DNA from: Sperchopsis tessellata
Lineage: Eukaryota; Arthropoda; Insecta; Coleoptera; Hydrophilidae
Direction: 5' to 3'
Length of the DNA stretch: 30,200 bases
Assembly (NCBI GenBank): GCA_033557685.1
Contig: JAWQRN010000399.1
Span: forward strand, 1-30,200
Made by a program: the position numbers and the translations under genes. The notes under the pieces were generated by a model, which made no database searches, was not told the DNA's origin, and saw only the letters and a list, made by a program, of their open reading frames with translations. Every line of letters begins with the position of its first letter. Position 1 is the stretch's first letter. This document shows, in pieces, positions 1 through 10,331 of the stretch.

Positions 1-1340
1 GCTGTTTAATACTACTACATAAAAAGGTAAATGGCGTTTATGCAACAAAATTACAAAGTGCACAATATGATTTAGAACTTACAATATGTGTATAGCTATG
101 TCTAGAATTTGCCACCTGAATGAATAGCATGTCGGACCTTGAAACACAGAGGAACACTCACAATAAAATTCACACATTTAAAACTCAATTGCTGATCTCC
201 CTTGCAGTACATACGCAATTTTTTACAATAGGAAGTACAGCAAATTGGCAAAATACGGACATGTCAAGCAGATAATTAAAAAAAATCAAAAACAATGCCA
301 TCTAAACCATCATAACAAAACACAAATGGTAATACAACAAAACGAGCCATGCAAGTTGATATAGAAATAGGCAACCCATTTATCACAGAAGAAATGTTGT
401 CACAAGTGAGACAATGATGCAAAAATGTAACCTAAAATTTTAAATTACCTTCTTAAAAGATAACTGTAAACAACACAGAGATTATCAGTATATGTAACAC
501 GTATATTGAACTTATTTCTAAAACAGTGCGAACTATGGACACTTGTGAATAACAGGGTAAACTTACGACAAATTGTAGTTCTATGTCCAACGCAGTGATT
601 ACGAGTACCTGAAAATAGAAAGTGTTTTGATACTCAGAAGGGATGCGATCAAAACAGAGGATGATGGGATAATTAACCTTCAGCATTGCATAGAAACTTG
701 ATGATAAGTTGTTTACCGTAATAAGCATACTCAATTGTACTGGTTCGTTTTAAACTCCCTGGTGTTGTTCAAAGATCAGCTTTGGGTCAACAAAATAGAA
801 TGGGGAAGAAACAAAAGAGTGACCTTTATTCTGATAACATTGTTTACAATGATACAAAATAATATAGGTATACAATCTTCCAATACAATAAAATCTTATA
901 TAGAAACTAAATTAACGAACAAACATGGGTTATAAATTGTATTTAAATAATTCAAACAAATTTACTAGAGGATGTGGACGGAATAGAATAAGACAGATTC
1001 GAAAATATACCATACTCACCAACATTACCCCTGGCTGTCTATTTCTCTACTAAAATATTTAATAGGCTTAACATAAAAGAAAAACAGCAATATCCTAAAT
1101 GCAAACAGCAACCACAAAATTAACTACACAACTATGCAATGTGTTAACTAAATAACTATATAAACGACATAGTAAACGGACAGAGAAACTATGTAATACG
1201 TAAAATTAGTATATAAAGTAATTAAACAATTAAGAAACTATAAAATGTGTAAAATAATCTCTTTAGATATAAATAATTAAACAAACAAGAACTTATAGTA
1301 TAAAAAACATTTGTAAATTGAAGAAATTAAACAAACAAAG
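1..1340. other. AT-rich stretch without recognisable gene
   Basis: I see no supportable gene here. The short open frames at 453-734 (minus) and 735-935 (plus) have no motif I recognise and an amino acid make-up expected of random AT-rich DNA. The part next to 1340 may be the 3' untranslated tail of the minus-strand LINE that follows, since that element reads toward lower coordinates, but I cannot place its end. Confidence 0.5.
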
Positions 1341-2689
1341 GACCTATAAAGTAAGTCGTCCAAAAACCACACCAAGAATCAACGAAATCCAAGACAGTAC
1401 CATTGACATTGTAGTGAAATTTGATGGCAGTACGTTCACGAGTGAAACTTTACATTTCTCAACATTAAGTAGTAAGCAGTTGACATTACACTAATTCACA
1501 AGAGAGTCTAAACCATCTTGCAGGCTAAGACCGTCCATGGTTTATTTTATGGAAGTAAACAATTTAAAGTCATCAGCAAAAAGAACACATATGTTAAGAA
1601 AACAATCAGTAATGTCATTAATGAAAATGATGAATAATAATGGCCCCAGTATTGTTCCCTGGGGAACTCCAGAAATAGTCAAGAATGAATGAGAACTAAA
1701 ACCCTGGTGGTTTACAGACAAGTGACGATTGGATAAATAAGATCTAAAAAAAACTAATCAAAGAAGTAGAAAAACCAAATGAATTAAGCTTAGAAAGAAG
1801 CAAACAATGATCAATACGATCAAAATCCACAACTGACGATAGCAATTGGGTATGCCATGCTGGTGAACAGATATACGATTCTGCACCTATGAACAAATTA
1901 AGGAATGAATAACGGACTCAAAAACCTTCGTAAAGTTCGAAAGAATAGCAATATGTCTGTAGTTCTTGACATCACGTGCATCACCCGTCTTATGAACTGG
2001 AACAATCCAGGAACTTTTCTAGATCTCTGGGAAGGAACTATTTCGTAAACAGAGATTGAAAATAATTGATAATGGATAAGAAAAAACAGTATGACAATCC
2101 CTCAATAAAAAAACCTGGGATAAGGCCCTGATGAAATATTGGGTTTAATACGTTTTATTGCCGAAGTATCATGTGCAGGGGTTATGCTGTCAATAGAAAT
2201 CGAGAAAGATGGAAAATTCAACTCTATGAGAGGATTATTAATCGAGAATACGCCAAGAAAACTAGAAAAAAATAATGCAAATGCGTTGACAATATCAAAA
2301 CGAGTGTCCAGCTCACCAAATTCACTCACCATTGAATAGGGCAAAGAACCTCCGCCCTTACGAGAGTTAACATAACGCCAAAAATATTTAGAACAAGCCC
2401 TAATAGACGCCTCAGACCTCTCAGCGAAGTACTTGAAGGCCTCAGATACGGCCAGTTTGGCAGACCGTCTCAAATTGCCTGGCATAAAACGGATTCAGAG
2501 GAAATCGTCTATTCATTTTACGATAATGGGATTTACGGAGACTTTCTCTAATTATAGTGGGGGTATACCATGGAGGATAATATTTATTTGCGTAAGATGA
2601 TAAGGGTACACAGATGTCGAAAACAGAATATAAACTAGTGTAGATTAAATCTCAAGCCTTGTTTACATCGTCAACGAGAAGTAAGGGGT

Positions 2690-3573
2690 CTAGAAAATAT
2701 GAAAGATTAAGTTATTTAGCAGAGATAAATTAACATTTTTACAATTATATGTACGGACAGATGAGTTAGGTAGGACTATCAGATCGAGCCTACTGTGAAT
2801 CCGAATTGAGATATCGAGGGCTGGATGGTAGCCATCTGCAAAAACCACAAGAACAAGCTGACGATTAACAGTACATTGAATATTTGAAAATACCAGATCA
2901 AGTAATCTACCTCGGTCGTTATTCATTTTATTAAATTGAACAAGATTAAAGAATGAAGCAAATTCATTCACTACCCTAACACAGTTATTTCCTGAAAGTG
3001 GAGAAACGAACTCCGCTAAATTGAAATCACCAATTAACAAGATCTTACAACTAAGCATAACATTTCGATTGTGAAAAAATTCAACAAACGTTGAATGTAT
3101 TTGGGAACTTATGCTAGGTAGAATATATATAAGTAACAAACTGACACTTCAGACAAATCAAGTCAATATTAGGTGGCAATACCCGCATGAAATCGCCAAC
3201 ATTAACAAGGCTAGACTTGAATTTTGAATTAACAGCAAGCCACCACGCCGTCACCACGAGACACATCACAGGTCACCAAATTTCTGTCCGATCTGTAAAC
3301 AGATGAGTCATCAAACACTTCCAAGTCGTAAACACCATCAGTCAACCAGGTTTCCGTAAGTGCCACAGCATCAACATCCAGTAGGGAAATTCCAGTATGT
3401 AAGGTATCTAATGTTGTATTTAAGCCACGAACATTTTGATAATAAATAATAACAGGACCAGCAGACGAACTCAATGTCATTTTGAAAGTCGTCAATCCTG
3501 CAACAAACAGGGCACCTTCGACTTCGACCGAAACGCCGCGAAAAACCTCTGGAGACAAGTTCCAATCGGCCAC
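2690..3573 (-). pseudogene. LINE endonuclease (EEP family) fragments
   Basis: Two open pieces, 3573-3229 and 3139-2690, belong to one exonuclease-endonuclease-phosphatase domain broken between them. The first has the N-terminal strand IYYQNVRGLN, the metal-binding TETWL motif and the VYRSDRN loop. The second has the LLIGDFN motif near its start and DLVFSN and DGYHPALDI toward its end, matching the usual order in LINE endonucleases, which nick target DNA to prime reverse transcription. The final SDH motif appears altered to DGYHP. Non-functional as it stands. Confidence 0.7.
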
Positions 3574-4019
3574 AATGAGGGATCCTTAATGGCCTTAAGC
3601 TGTGAGGGTGGAATAGATAGCTTGAAGGATGCATATAAATCTAGACTTCTAAGAGAAAGCTTCTCACATTTTAATTTGAGAAATTTAGGAAGCAAATAAT
3701 TGAACAGCTCATCAGCTGTGGTCTCAGGATCCAGCTGATAGACATTAACCTGCGCAACTCGTTCAGCCCTCTTTAAAATTACATCTTTAACAGTACCCAA
3801 AATAGGCTTCCTACGAGTTCTACGTCGAGTTACCACCTCAAACTTACTAACTCCAACCACCGAGTCAATGGGCACATGAGGAGGAGCGGCAGATGAAGGA
3901 GCACTTGAAAAACACAAAGATGGGACAGATACTTTGTAAATAGATGACGCAGAATAGGGAAGAACGTCCTTCTGACTAGCCTTCCGCGCGTATGATTCGA
4001 CAGGTTGCTTAAGCTTCAC
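3492..4019 (-). pseudogene. LINE ORF1-like protein fragment (175 aa)
   Basis: A 175-codon open frame forms the 5' module of the minus-strand LINE. It has a Ser/Ala/Pro-rich N-terminal third, then an Arg/Lys-rich patch (RRRTRRKPILGTVKD, roughly residues 65-79), then a folded-looking C-terminal part with YQLDPETTADELFNYLLPKF and LYASFKLSIP. That last arrangement resembles the C-terminal domain of ORF1 proteins in insect LINEs, thought to bind RNA. I see no CCHC knuckle in this frame. The endonuclease module starts within about 100 bases in another frame, so the border with ORF2 has been altered by decay. Confidence 0.6.
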
Positions 4020-4079
4020 AACCTATTGAAGAACTGGAGAAGCAGCACTGGAAGCAGATGAAGCAGCTCCGTCTGCAGA

Positions 4080-4780
4080 AGAAGAGCCACATTTGTATAT
4101 GAAAATAAACAGATATTTTAACCCGGTGAAGAATTTGGCCTTGAGTAATGAGAAGGCTCTAATCTACCAGTTAACTTGCAATTCTGGAGGTTATCTCCTA
4201 AAATGAATTAAGACCAAAGTCAAATTGCCAATTTTGAGCGTATTATGGACTTGTTGGCAAATACGCTTATCGTAATAAGCTTAGGTCTCTGTACCTGTCC
4301 GCTCAACAATCCCGGGAGCTGTTCGAAAACAATTGCGGATTAACAGAATAATGGAAATGACGTGAAAGAGTAAGCACTAGATGATCACTTGACAATTTAA
4401 CGTACAAATAAAATGATACAAAATTTAAAACATATACATTAAACAGAGATTCAAATAAAGTTAATTCTAACACAATATAAACAGAAACGGGTTAAGTAAT
4501 GCGAACGTAATCGGGAACGCGAGTACAGCCCCAAAATATCTCCCTTTTTGAAAAGCAACGGGTAAGATATGGGAATTTGTAGTGGATGGTACGCTCTGCG
4601 GTACAAGGGACGACCCTTATTGTATTGACTCATGGCCAAAGGGTTGTTTTGGTTGATTTTAAAATTTCGGTTATTTCTATTGTATTTTTGTTGTTTTATT
4701 TATTAGGCAAATATAACAGTTCTTGGACTGTTTGAGCATAGTATTTAAAGATTTTATGATCTGGGTCGGAGGTGTGAGAA
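4080..4780. other. Unassigned stretch between two retroelements
   Basis: No coding feature can be supported. Minus-strand translation just above 4080 could be the eroded 5' part of the LINE's ORF1, but there is no clear motif. The 62-codon minus-strand frame at 4639-4451 is not recognised. Confidence 0.4.
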
Positions 4781-6660
4781 ACTAAAGGTCACATAGGGTT
4801 AGACTGTTAACGTAACTTGGGTAGTCCATTTTTATTTGGTGCACGTGAGTTCGGGTTGCGAAATACATATTGAGTTCGGTTATTATTTGGTCGCTGTGTT
4901 TATGAAATTTCGACATGGGGTCTACGTTTATTACGCTGCTGTCAATTGATCTAATGAATATGTCTGTTTTGTCAATATACGTTTGCTGGTCCATGATAAC
5001 TAATTTGTTGCCTTAGTCTGCTTTTGTTATGATGGCATTGTTATGCTGTAACTTGATATTTACATCTTGTTTTATACTTTTGTCTGTATAATTTGATTTC
5101 GGTTTAATTTTGATAATTTTGTTAATTTCGCATGCGGCTATATTTCTTAATTGTTCTTGGCGTTTTTCGGGTAATTTATCGATAGCATTTCCCGTGTCGT
5201 GGATATTTGTTTCGATTTTTGTTATGTGTCTATTGTGTTTTGGTCCACATGCTAGGCATTTTTGTTGGGATTCGGTTAGTTATATGTCGGTCATGCTATG
5301 AATTCTTTGGAAGAAGGCTGGTATGTGTTATTGTGTTTAGTTTTATTCTGTTTCCGTGTCTTTGTTTTTGAGTTAGGTTTTGTGGTTGTGGTTGTGGTAT
5401 GTGACTCTGTTATCTTTTTATATGTTCGATGACTTATCTTTAGTGCTTGCGTACAAATTATTTCATTCTACTGGGTGTTATGGGTTGGCTAATTTTAGAT
5501 GCATTTTGTAAATACTGGTGTGTAGCTGTTGTATTTTATGTGTAATTGTCTAATTTCTGTTTTGAATATATGTTTCTGATATTGAATTTTTGCTTTGTGA
5601 CCGGCAAGGGTATTGTGTTAGTGTAACGTGTTTTGAGTGTATGTTTTGAGGAATTTTATATGTTGTGAGGATGCGTGTAATTGTTTTGACCTGTTAATGA
5701 AGTTGTACTCCTCTCGTAGTGGGTTTTAAATGTTGTAGCTGAAGTTAATTGGTCAGTGCGCCATGGTCAATTACTTTTTAATTTACTAATTGTCCTTGTT
5801 GGGCACTATCACTATACTTACGCGCTACAATCGCTTCGGGATCAAACCCCTTCTTCAGGCTGTCAGCGCCTGTTATTGGCTGATAGTGTACTGGCGTTCT
5901 GTGTATAACTTCTTAACAGATATGCAATAGGGTGGTTTGGATAGAGGCGGATGTGTATGTTTGTTGGCCAGATGTTTATTCTTCGGACTATGTGTGTGTG
6001 TTTTAAATTTGAAATAGTCTTTATGGGTGATATATTGTGACAAATTGTGTGGTCATTTAGCATTTCTGGGGATTTGTGTTTACATATTTCTATTTACATT
6101 ATTCTATTTATATGGTGTTGTAATGTTTGTGTGGGCTTTCTTTATATTTATGACATGCCATTACATTAAGAACGGTATCAATTTAATGATTATTTTCCAA
6201 TAGGTGTTGTGCAAAGGTTGAATGGTATTTGTGGGGTTTTTGATAAGCTTTTAGGTGTTCATTGCATCTATATAAAATGATTGCATGTGGGGCAAGTTAG
6301 TTTGAATATGCCGGATTTTGTGAAAAATTCACTGTTATTTGTGTTTGGACGGAATGTATTGATTGTGTTTTTTGTGGCTCTAATTGCAATTGTTGGCATC
6401 ATGCTGTTGAAAAAGTTTGGTAATTCGGAATATTTCGGGACCAGTGTATGTAAAGGTTAGCCATATTTTGTTGTTGGTGGTCATGTGTTTTGGAATGTGT
6501 ATGTGATATATTTAGTTTGTTACTGTATTTATGGGGTATCCGATATTGTTCGCTAAATATCCTATAGTTCTAATTTCTTTTAGGTATGCTTGTTCTGTGA
6601 GAGGGGTGGTGTTTATTCTGTTTAGTAGTGAGTTGATGCAGGTCGTTTTGTTTTTTTTTT
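4780..6660 (-). mobile_element. Penelope-like retroelement, two partial copies in tandem
   Basis: Read leftward, the first part (about 6650-5990) is the C-terminal end of a Penelope-like polyprotein: LLNRINTTPLTEQAYLKEI, KIWLTFTYTGPE, a Cys-containing stretch FKLTCPTCN, and GIY-YIG-like CNEHLKAYQKPHKYHSTFAQH. A non-coding stretch (about 5870-5330) follows, and then an N-terminal portion of a second copy (5330-4782): LTESQQKCLACGPKHNRH, NNAIITKAD, a stop, GNKLVIMDQQTYIDKTD. The second copy breaks off before the RT catalytic motifs. Penelope elements couple an RT to a GIY-YIG endonuclease and often sit in partial tandem arrays joined by so-called pseudo-LTRs, which fits this order. Stops and frameshifts make both copies inactive. 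Confidence 0.8.
5835..5858 (-). ncRNA. Hammerhead-like hairpin in PLE junction (degenerate)
   Basis: On the minus strand this 24-nt stretch reads CTGAAGA, then an A, a GGG/CCC stem with the loop GTTTGAT, then GAA. This is the layout of a hammerhead catalytic core (CUGANGA, stem II, GAA). It is followed by GCGATTGTA, which could form the short stem III and a GUA-type cleavage triplet. Stem I is poor (only about 2 adjacent base pairs), there is one extra A before stem II, and the usual A after GAA is G. Penelope pseudo-LTRs are known to carry hammerheads, and this sits exactly between two partial PLE copies. Probably a decayed copy. Confidence 0.4.
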
Positions 6661-6679
6661 TAGGGGACGTAGTCAGCGC

Positions 6680-7860
6680 ACGAAGCTAACTGAAATAGAT
6701 ACCAGCATCTTGGAAATTACTGTCCAATAAGTTTCATATATGTGGTCTTCATTTCCAAAATAAAAACGATTCGCGTTATAGACCAATTCGATTCTTAACA
6801 AACGAAATAACAAGCAGGAATTCGTAAGCACTATTGATCATATTCGCACGGCGCGTGAGTTAATATGTAGATGTAACAAGTATAACCTGCGACTAGGTTG
6901 TGCTTTCGTATACTACGAGAAAGTATTTGACTCGATCTGCAGTTATTTAAGTTTTGTTTAAAATAGTATTCCATCTGCCTACATACAGCTAATTCCAAAC
7001 TTCTATGAAAACACCACATCAAGCATTAAATTACATCATGAAATGGAATGTTTTTATATTAAAAAAAGTTTTAGACAAGGAAACACCATATTGCCGAAGC
7101 TCTTCAGTGTAGCTTTAGAGTATATGTTCCGGGAACTAAAATGGCATTCAAGTGAATGGAATATTTTAACCATTTGAGATTTACAGATGACGTGTAATTT
7201 GCACACTCTATTACGGTGTTTCTGAAATGAAATATGCAGGCTTTATGATGAAACTTAGTAAATCAAAAGTTATGCTCAATGAGTTTGTGCATATACTTAT
7301 ATTTGGGTTAGCTCATATGGAGGAACGGGGACATTTCTTTAGAGATAGTGCGAAGAACAAAACTTGCATTGAGTATAACTGGACGTCTAAGCAACATATT
7401 TAAGTCCCAGATGCATTTGTGTTCGAAACGCCGGGTTTACGATCAGTGTGTTTTGCCTTTGATGAAATATGCTAGAAAGGCGTGGACATTAAAAGCCTCG
7501 CATATACAGAAGCCCCAATCAACGCAAAGAGTATTGAGACTTGCATAGTGGGTTTGATAATTAGTTATAGAAGGCGATTTGCTTAGATAAGAACTTAGAT
7601 GGACAATGAAGACACTTTAATGGAAATAGACAGGACATCTTGGAAGGCAAGCAGATCATCAATGGTCAAAGGATTTAACTTAGTGGGAACCGTGAGACAG
7701 CTCAAGATTAAGACAAAAGCCCAATGATAGGTGGAACAGAGAGCTCAGAATTTATTTGGGAATAACGTGGATGAGAAAAACGCAAAACCGTGGCAAGTGG
7801 AATGAGCTTGGGTAGGCCTTCGTACAGTAGTGGATGAACAATTACTGATTATGATGATGG
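6680..7860 (+). mobile_element. Degenerate RTE-like LINE (RT and C-terminal region)
   Basis: Rightward translation over several frames gives the RT of an RTE-like element. There is an eroded NYRPI motif near 6780 (seen as YRPIRFL), STIDHIRTA-type sequence near 6830, YYEKVFDS near 6911-6934, RQGNTILPKLF near 7075, and LRFTDDV at 7174-7194, where Ala of the FADD box has become Thr. Downstream is the characteristic tail SNIFKSQMHLCSKRRVYDQC...WTLKASHIQK (7348-7548), then GRQADHQWSKDL, and WNELG followed by WMNN near 7850. Stops between motifs show it is dead. It ends near a GATGATG-like end and a (TA)n tract, as RTE elements often do. Confidence 0.75.
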
Positions 7861-7875
7861 TTATATGTAAATATA

Positions 7876-7876
7876 A

Positions 7877-7927
<51 letters not shown>
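7876..7927. repeat. (TA)n microsatellite
   Basis: About 25 near-perfect TA dinucleotides directly follow the RTE-like 3' end. The tract is either the element's tail or slippage-expanded flanking DNA. Confidence 0.9.
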
Positions 7928-7930
<3 letters not shown>

Positions 7931-8079
7931 AACATGAACAGTTTCAAGATAAGAATTTGTTCCTTCCTTGGCCGTACATGAATGTGTTATTTTAATATAA
8001 AATTAAATCAAATATAGAGCAAACCGGCCAAGTCAATATATATAATACAGAAATCAACTACGCATGAAAAAATTTAGGA

Positions 8080-8137
8080 ACAAGCCAAAACCACCGTGAT
8101 CACCGTGTTTCTGTCATTGAGACGTCATCAGCACTGC
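8080..8137 (-). ncRNA. Hammerhead ribozyme copy A (intact core boxes, altered cleavage side)
   Basis: On the minus strand, GCAGTG (8137-8132) leads into an unaltered CTGATGA (8131-8125), a GTC/GAC stem II with loop TCAAT, and GAAAC (8111-8107). Both invariant boxes of the hammerhead core are intact. Downstream, the AAGT-GTC-CACTGC seen in copy C has diverged to an ACGGTGATCACGG-type sequence, so stem III, the cleavage triplet and the 3' strand of stem I are damaged. Confidence 0.55.
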
Positions 8138-8317
8138 TCTTGTTAGTAATTAGTTGTAGCCCACGTACAAATACATATTTGATCCCTTGTATAAGTGCTT
8201 TGAGATCGTGAGTGAGCATATTATGAGAGGCATCGCAGTTTCAATTGAGTAGTCATTACGCTAATTAGATATTAATCTACACGAAATGTGGTGGGGCACA
8301 GCTAATTACTAACAAGA

Positions 8318-8361
8318 GCAGTGCTGATGACGTCTCAATGACATAAACAAGTGTACACTGC
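8318..8361 (+). ncRNA. Hammerhead ribozyme copy B (type I layout)
   Basis: Stem I is formed by GCAGTG (8318-8323) and CACTGC (8356-8361), six perfect pairs. Between them are CTGATGA (8324-8330), a GTC/GAC stem II with loop TCAAT, TAAAC (8344-8348), AAGT, and a GTA cleavage triplet (8353-8355). Stem III is very short (AC with GT, or ACA with TGT). The invariant G of GAAAC is T here, and the pair next to the core in stem II is C-A, so this copy is probably inactive. The open stem I and minimal stem III match type I hammerheads of satellites and Penelope-like elements. Confidence 0.65.
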
Positions 8362-8671
8362 AATTTCGGCTTGTTTCCTTTAATTTTTCGATACATATTT
8401 GATTTCTGTATTTAATATATTGAATTGTCCTGTTAGCTCGATATTTGATTTAATGAAATATTAAAATAACACATTCATGTACGACCAAGGAAGCAACAAA
8501 TTCTTATTCTAATGCGAAAATTTCGTGTAGATTAATATCTAATTAGTGTAATGATTATTCAATTGCAACATTGAAACATTGCGATACCTCTCATAATATA
8601 TAATCTCAAAGCATATATAGAAGGACTCAAATATGTTTTCCTACGTGGGGTACATCTAATTACTACCAAGA

Positions 8672-8715
8672 GCAGTGATGATGACATCTTAATGACAGAA
8701 TCAAGTGTCCACTGC
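8672..8715 (+). ncRNA. Hammerhead ribozyme copy C (type I layout)
   Basis: Stem I is GCAGTG (8672-8677) with CACTGC (8710-8715). The core box is ATGATGA (8678-8684, the first C replaced by A). Stem II is CATC-TTAAT-GACA, followed by GAATC (8698-8702), AAGT and a canonical GTC cleavage triplet (8707-8709). The two core substitutions should impair cleavage. Its equivalent positions lie 354 bp from copy B. Confidence 0.65.
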
Positions 8716-8825
8716 AATTTCGGCTTGTTTCCCTTAATTTTTCGATGTGTAGTTGATTTCTGTATTTGACATATTGACTTGTCCGGTTGGCTCGGTATTT
8801 GATTTAATCAAATATTAAAATAACA

Positions 8826-9170
8826 GCCTTCAAGATGTTTGGTATTTTCTGAATAAATCTCTTTATGCAGTCAATGTTCGAACTGATTCTACAACTATAA
8901 GTTTTCGAAAATAAGAAACAAGTTTTTGGAAACAAATAGATAATATTCAAAATTGTAAGATGTATTTAACTTTAACGATAGTTGTTTTAAAGTGACACCT
9001 TAGCTAATGTTAACCTTACATTACTCTCATTTACTAAATGGAATTACCTGTACCATCATATTATACCTCTTCTAGTGTTATTCAATAATTATTAAGCATA
9101 TGTTCTACTTATCTATCGTAAGATTTAAGTTATCACACGATTTCTTATTATTTTAATTTAAATAAATACT
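8826..9170. other. Non-coding AT-rich spacer
   Basis: No gene, repeat or RNA motif recognised between the repeat cluster and the hAT-like remnant. Confidence 0.5.
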
Positions 9171-9870
9171 CTAAATATTAGACAAAACAATGAAACATTC
9201 TGGGAACAGCGAATGCCATAAAAAATCAATTTCGCCCAAAGCGGTGAAAACCGTATTATCAATTTCACTGCACATCCAGAAATTCTGTTTGTTGTATGTG
9301 TATTTAGCCTTAGCTGTTATATCACTCTGCAGCTGAAAGAGGATATTGTAATGTGATATCAACTTCAACAAACCCACTCCAAATGTAAATCTACCACCCA
9401 TTTTTGGTACAATCATTCCTAGCAGGTCATTAAATCTGAGTTCCATATCAGTATGCAATTGTTTTAAATGTTCTACGTATACAAAAAGATCATCGTCATC
9501 ATTAACACATGTCCTCTGACATTACTCAAAAATAGCTTGAGTTTCCCAAGAAAAACTGTAATGGCTTCTTTGAATATATATAAGATTGCTATTTTTTCTG
9601 TAACTTTTTGTTCATCAAATTCAATTTTTTAAATATGCCTGATATATAAAATATGTCACATTTAGCAGCAATGATCTCATCTCCAAGCGGTTTATCACTT
9701 AAAAATGATACAATGCTGTCCCAAAGTATAACAAAATGACGAAGACAATTTGCTTTTGATAACCATCTATCTTCCGTATGCATTAGTAACCACTGGAAAT
9801 CTTCCTTATTTTCCTCACAAAGTTGTCGAAACAGATCATATTTCGAAAATATGATTGATCGAAATACTCG
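9171..9870 (-). pseudogene. hAT-superfamily transposase remnant (ZBED5/GTF2IRD2-like)
   Basis: Minus-strand translation in three frames gives a recognisable order. First is LFRQLCEENKEDFQWLLMHTEDRWLSK with SIVSFL and LNLMNKKLQ (about 9840-9589). Next, in another frame, is EAITVFLGKLKLFLSNV (about 9570-9500). Last, in a third frame, is YVEHLKQLHTDMELRFNDL and onward (about 9490-9171). The HTE-RWLS motif and the N-LN-KLQ motif are hallmarks of the hAT-derived proteins often labelled GTF2I-repeat or SCAN/ZBED-like, which are domesticated or decayed transposases. Two frameshifts separate the pieces and neither terminus is complete. It lies about 0.5 kb upstream of, and opposite to, the 928-codon gene, possibly inside that gene's intron. 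Confidence 0.7.
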
Positions 9871-10331
9871 AGAAATTTAAGGTTAAATATAGTTGAGTTA
9901 CCACCTTAAAAACAACCTTCTTTAGAGCCAAATACATTTTACAATATGCCTTGAAATACTAAGTAGTATTAGCTACTTGCTTAACAAAACGTTTTTCTTA
10001 TTTTTGAAAACTAAGGCAACTAGAATAATTTCAAATATTGACTGCATAAATAATTTTTTGTGTTGGTTGTATTTTAAATAACGGACTTGAGGTATACCTC
10101 AGAATAACCAAACACCCTTCATAAACGAGAATAGTTTTAAAATAATCTCAAAATAACACCAGACCAATAAGGGTTTATATTTTTTTTACTAAACTGAATC
10201 ATTTAAAAGATATCGAGCGCCGCGGTACTCTTTGGTCAGCCGGAATATAGTTATATTGAAATAATGTAGCTACTTCTTTGTTTAGCTTGTTGAGCTTTTA
10301 ATTTTAGTAACGTCATGTTTTTTTCTTTCAG
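9871..10331 (+). other. Probable 3' part of an intron upstream of the 928-codon exon
   Basis: AT-rich sequence without motifs that ends in a strong splice acceptor. No Gly-rich upstream exon was found on the plus strand here or further left in this window, so the intron probably extends to the hAT remnant or beyond the window. Alternatively the gene starts at the ATG at 10388. Confidence 0.4.
10313..10331 (+). promoter_or_regulatory. Splice acceptor (polypyrimidine tract and AG)
   Basis: TTTTTTTCTTTCAG ending at 10331 is a textbook acceptor. Immediately after it the sequence stays in frame with the downstream ATG for 19 codons and encodes Gly-Lys-Gly-Gly-type sequence consistent with the protein's Gly-rich start. 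This argues that the true protein begins in an upstream exon joined here. Confidence 0.6.

Larger units (their letters stand above)
1340..4080 (-). mobile_element. Degenerate non-LTR retrotransposon (LINE) with ORF1, endonuclease and RT pieces
   Basis: Reading leftward, the modules come in the order expected of a two-ORF LINE. An ORF1-like segment (about 4019-3492) has a basic RRRTRRK stretch and ends in a conserved-looking WPIGTCLQRFF. An apurinic-type endonuclease follows: IYYQNVRGLN and ALTETWLTDG near 3460-3320, then LLIGDFNLAEF near 3040. A linker with YFWRYVNSRKGG lies at 2485-2102. The RT palm has intact GVPQGTILGPLLF (about 1641-1677) and LFADDFKLF, whose FADD codons are 1569-1580. 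Just past the palm are LNVEKCKV and VNGTVLDFVDS in different frames. Many stops and frame changes mean it cannot be expressed whole. Organisation suggests a jockey/CR1-type element; clade not certain. Confidence 0.8.
7945..8825. repeat. Inverted/tandem repeat cluster, ~354-bp unit, with hammerhead motifs
   Basis: Three sub-blocks recur: X (hammerhead motif to TTAAAATAAC), W (ACATTCATGTACG... to AAATTCTTAT) and Y (TTTCGTGTAGATTAATATC... to ACGTGGGG). The right half reads X (about 8290-8467), W (8468-8515), Y (8519-8649), X (8650-8825), so the plus-strand period between equivalent points is 354 bp. The left half (about 7949-8285) is the reverse complement of Y-X-W. The two orientations meet head to head near 8286; the arms 8113-8165 and 8289-8343 are almost perfect inverted copies. 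No protein is encoded. The unit resembles a ribozyme-bearing satellite or a non-autonomous PLE/retrozyme-like element. Confidence 0.85.
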
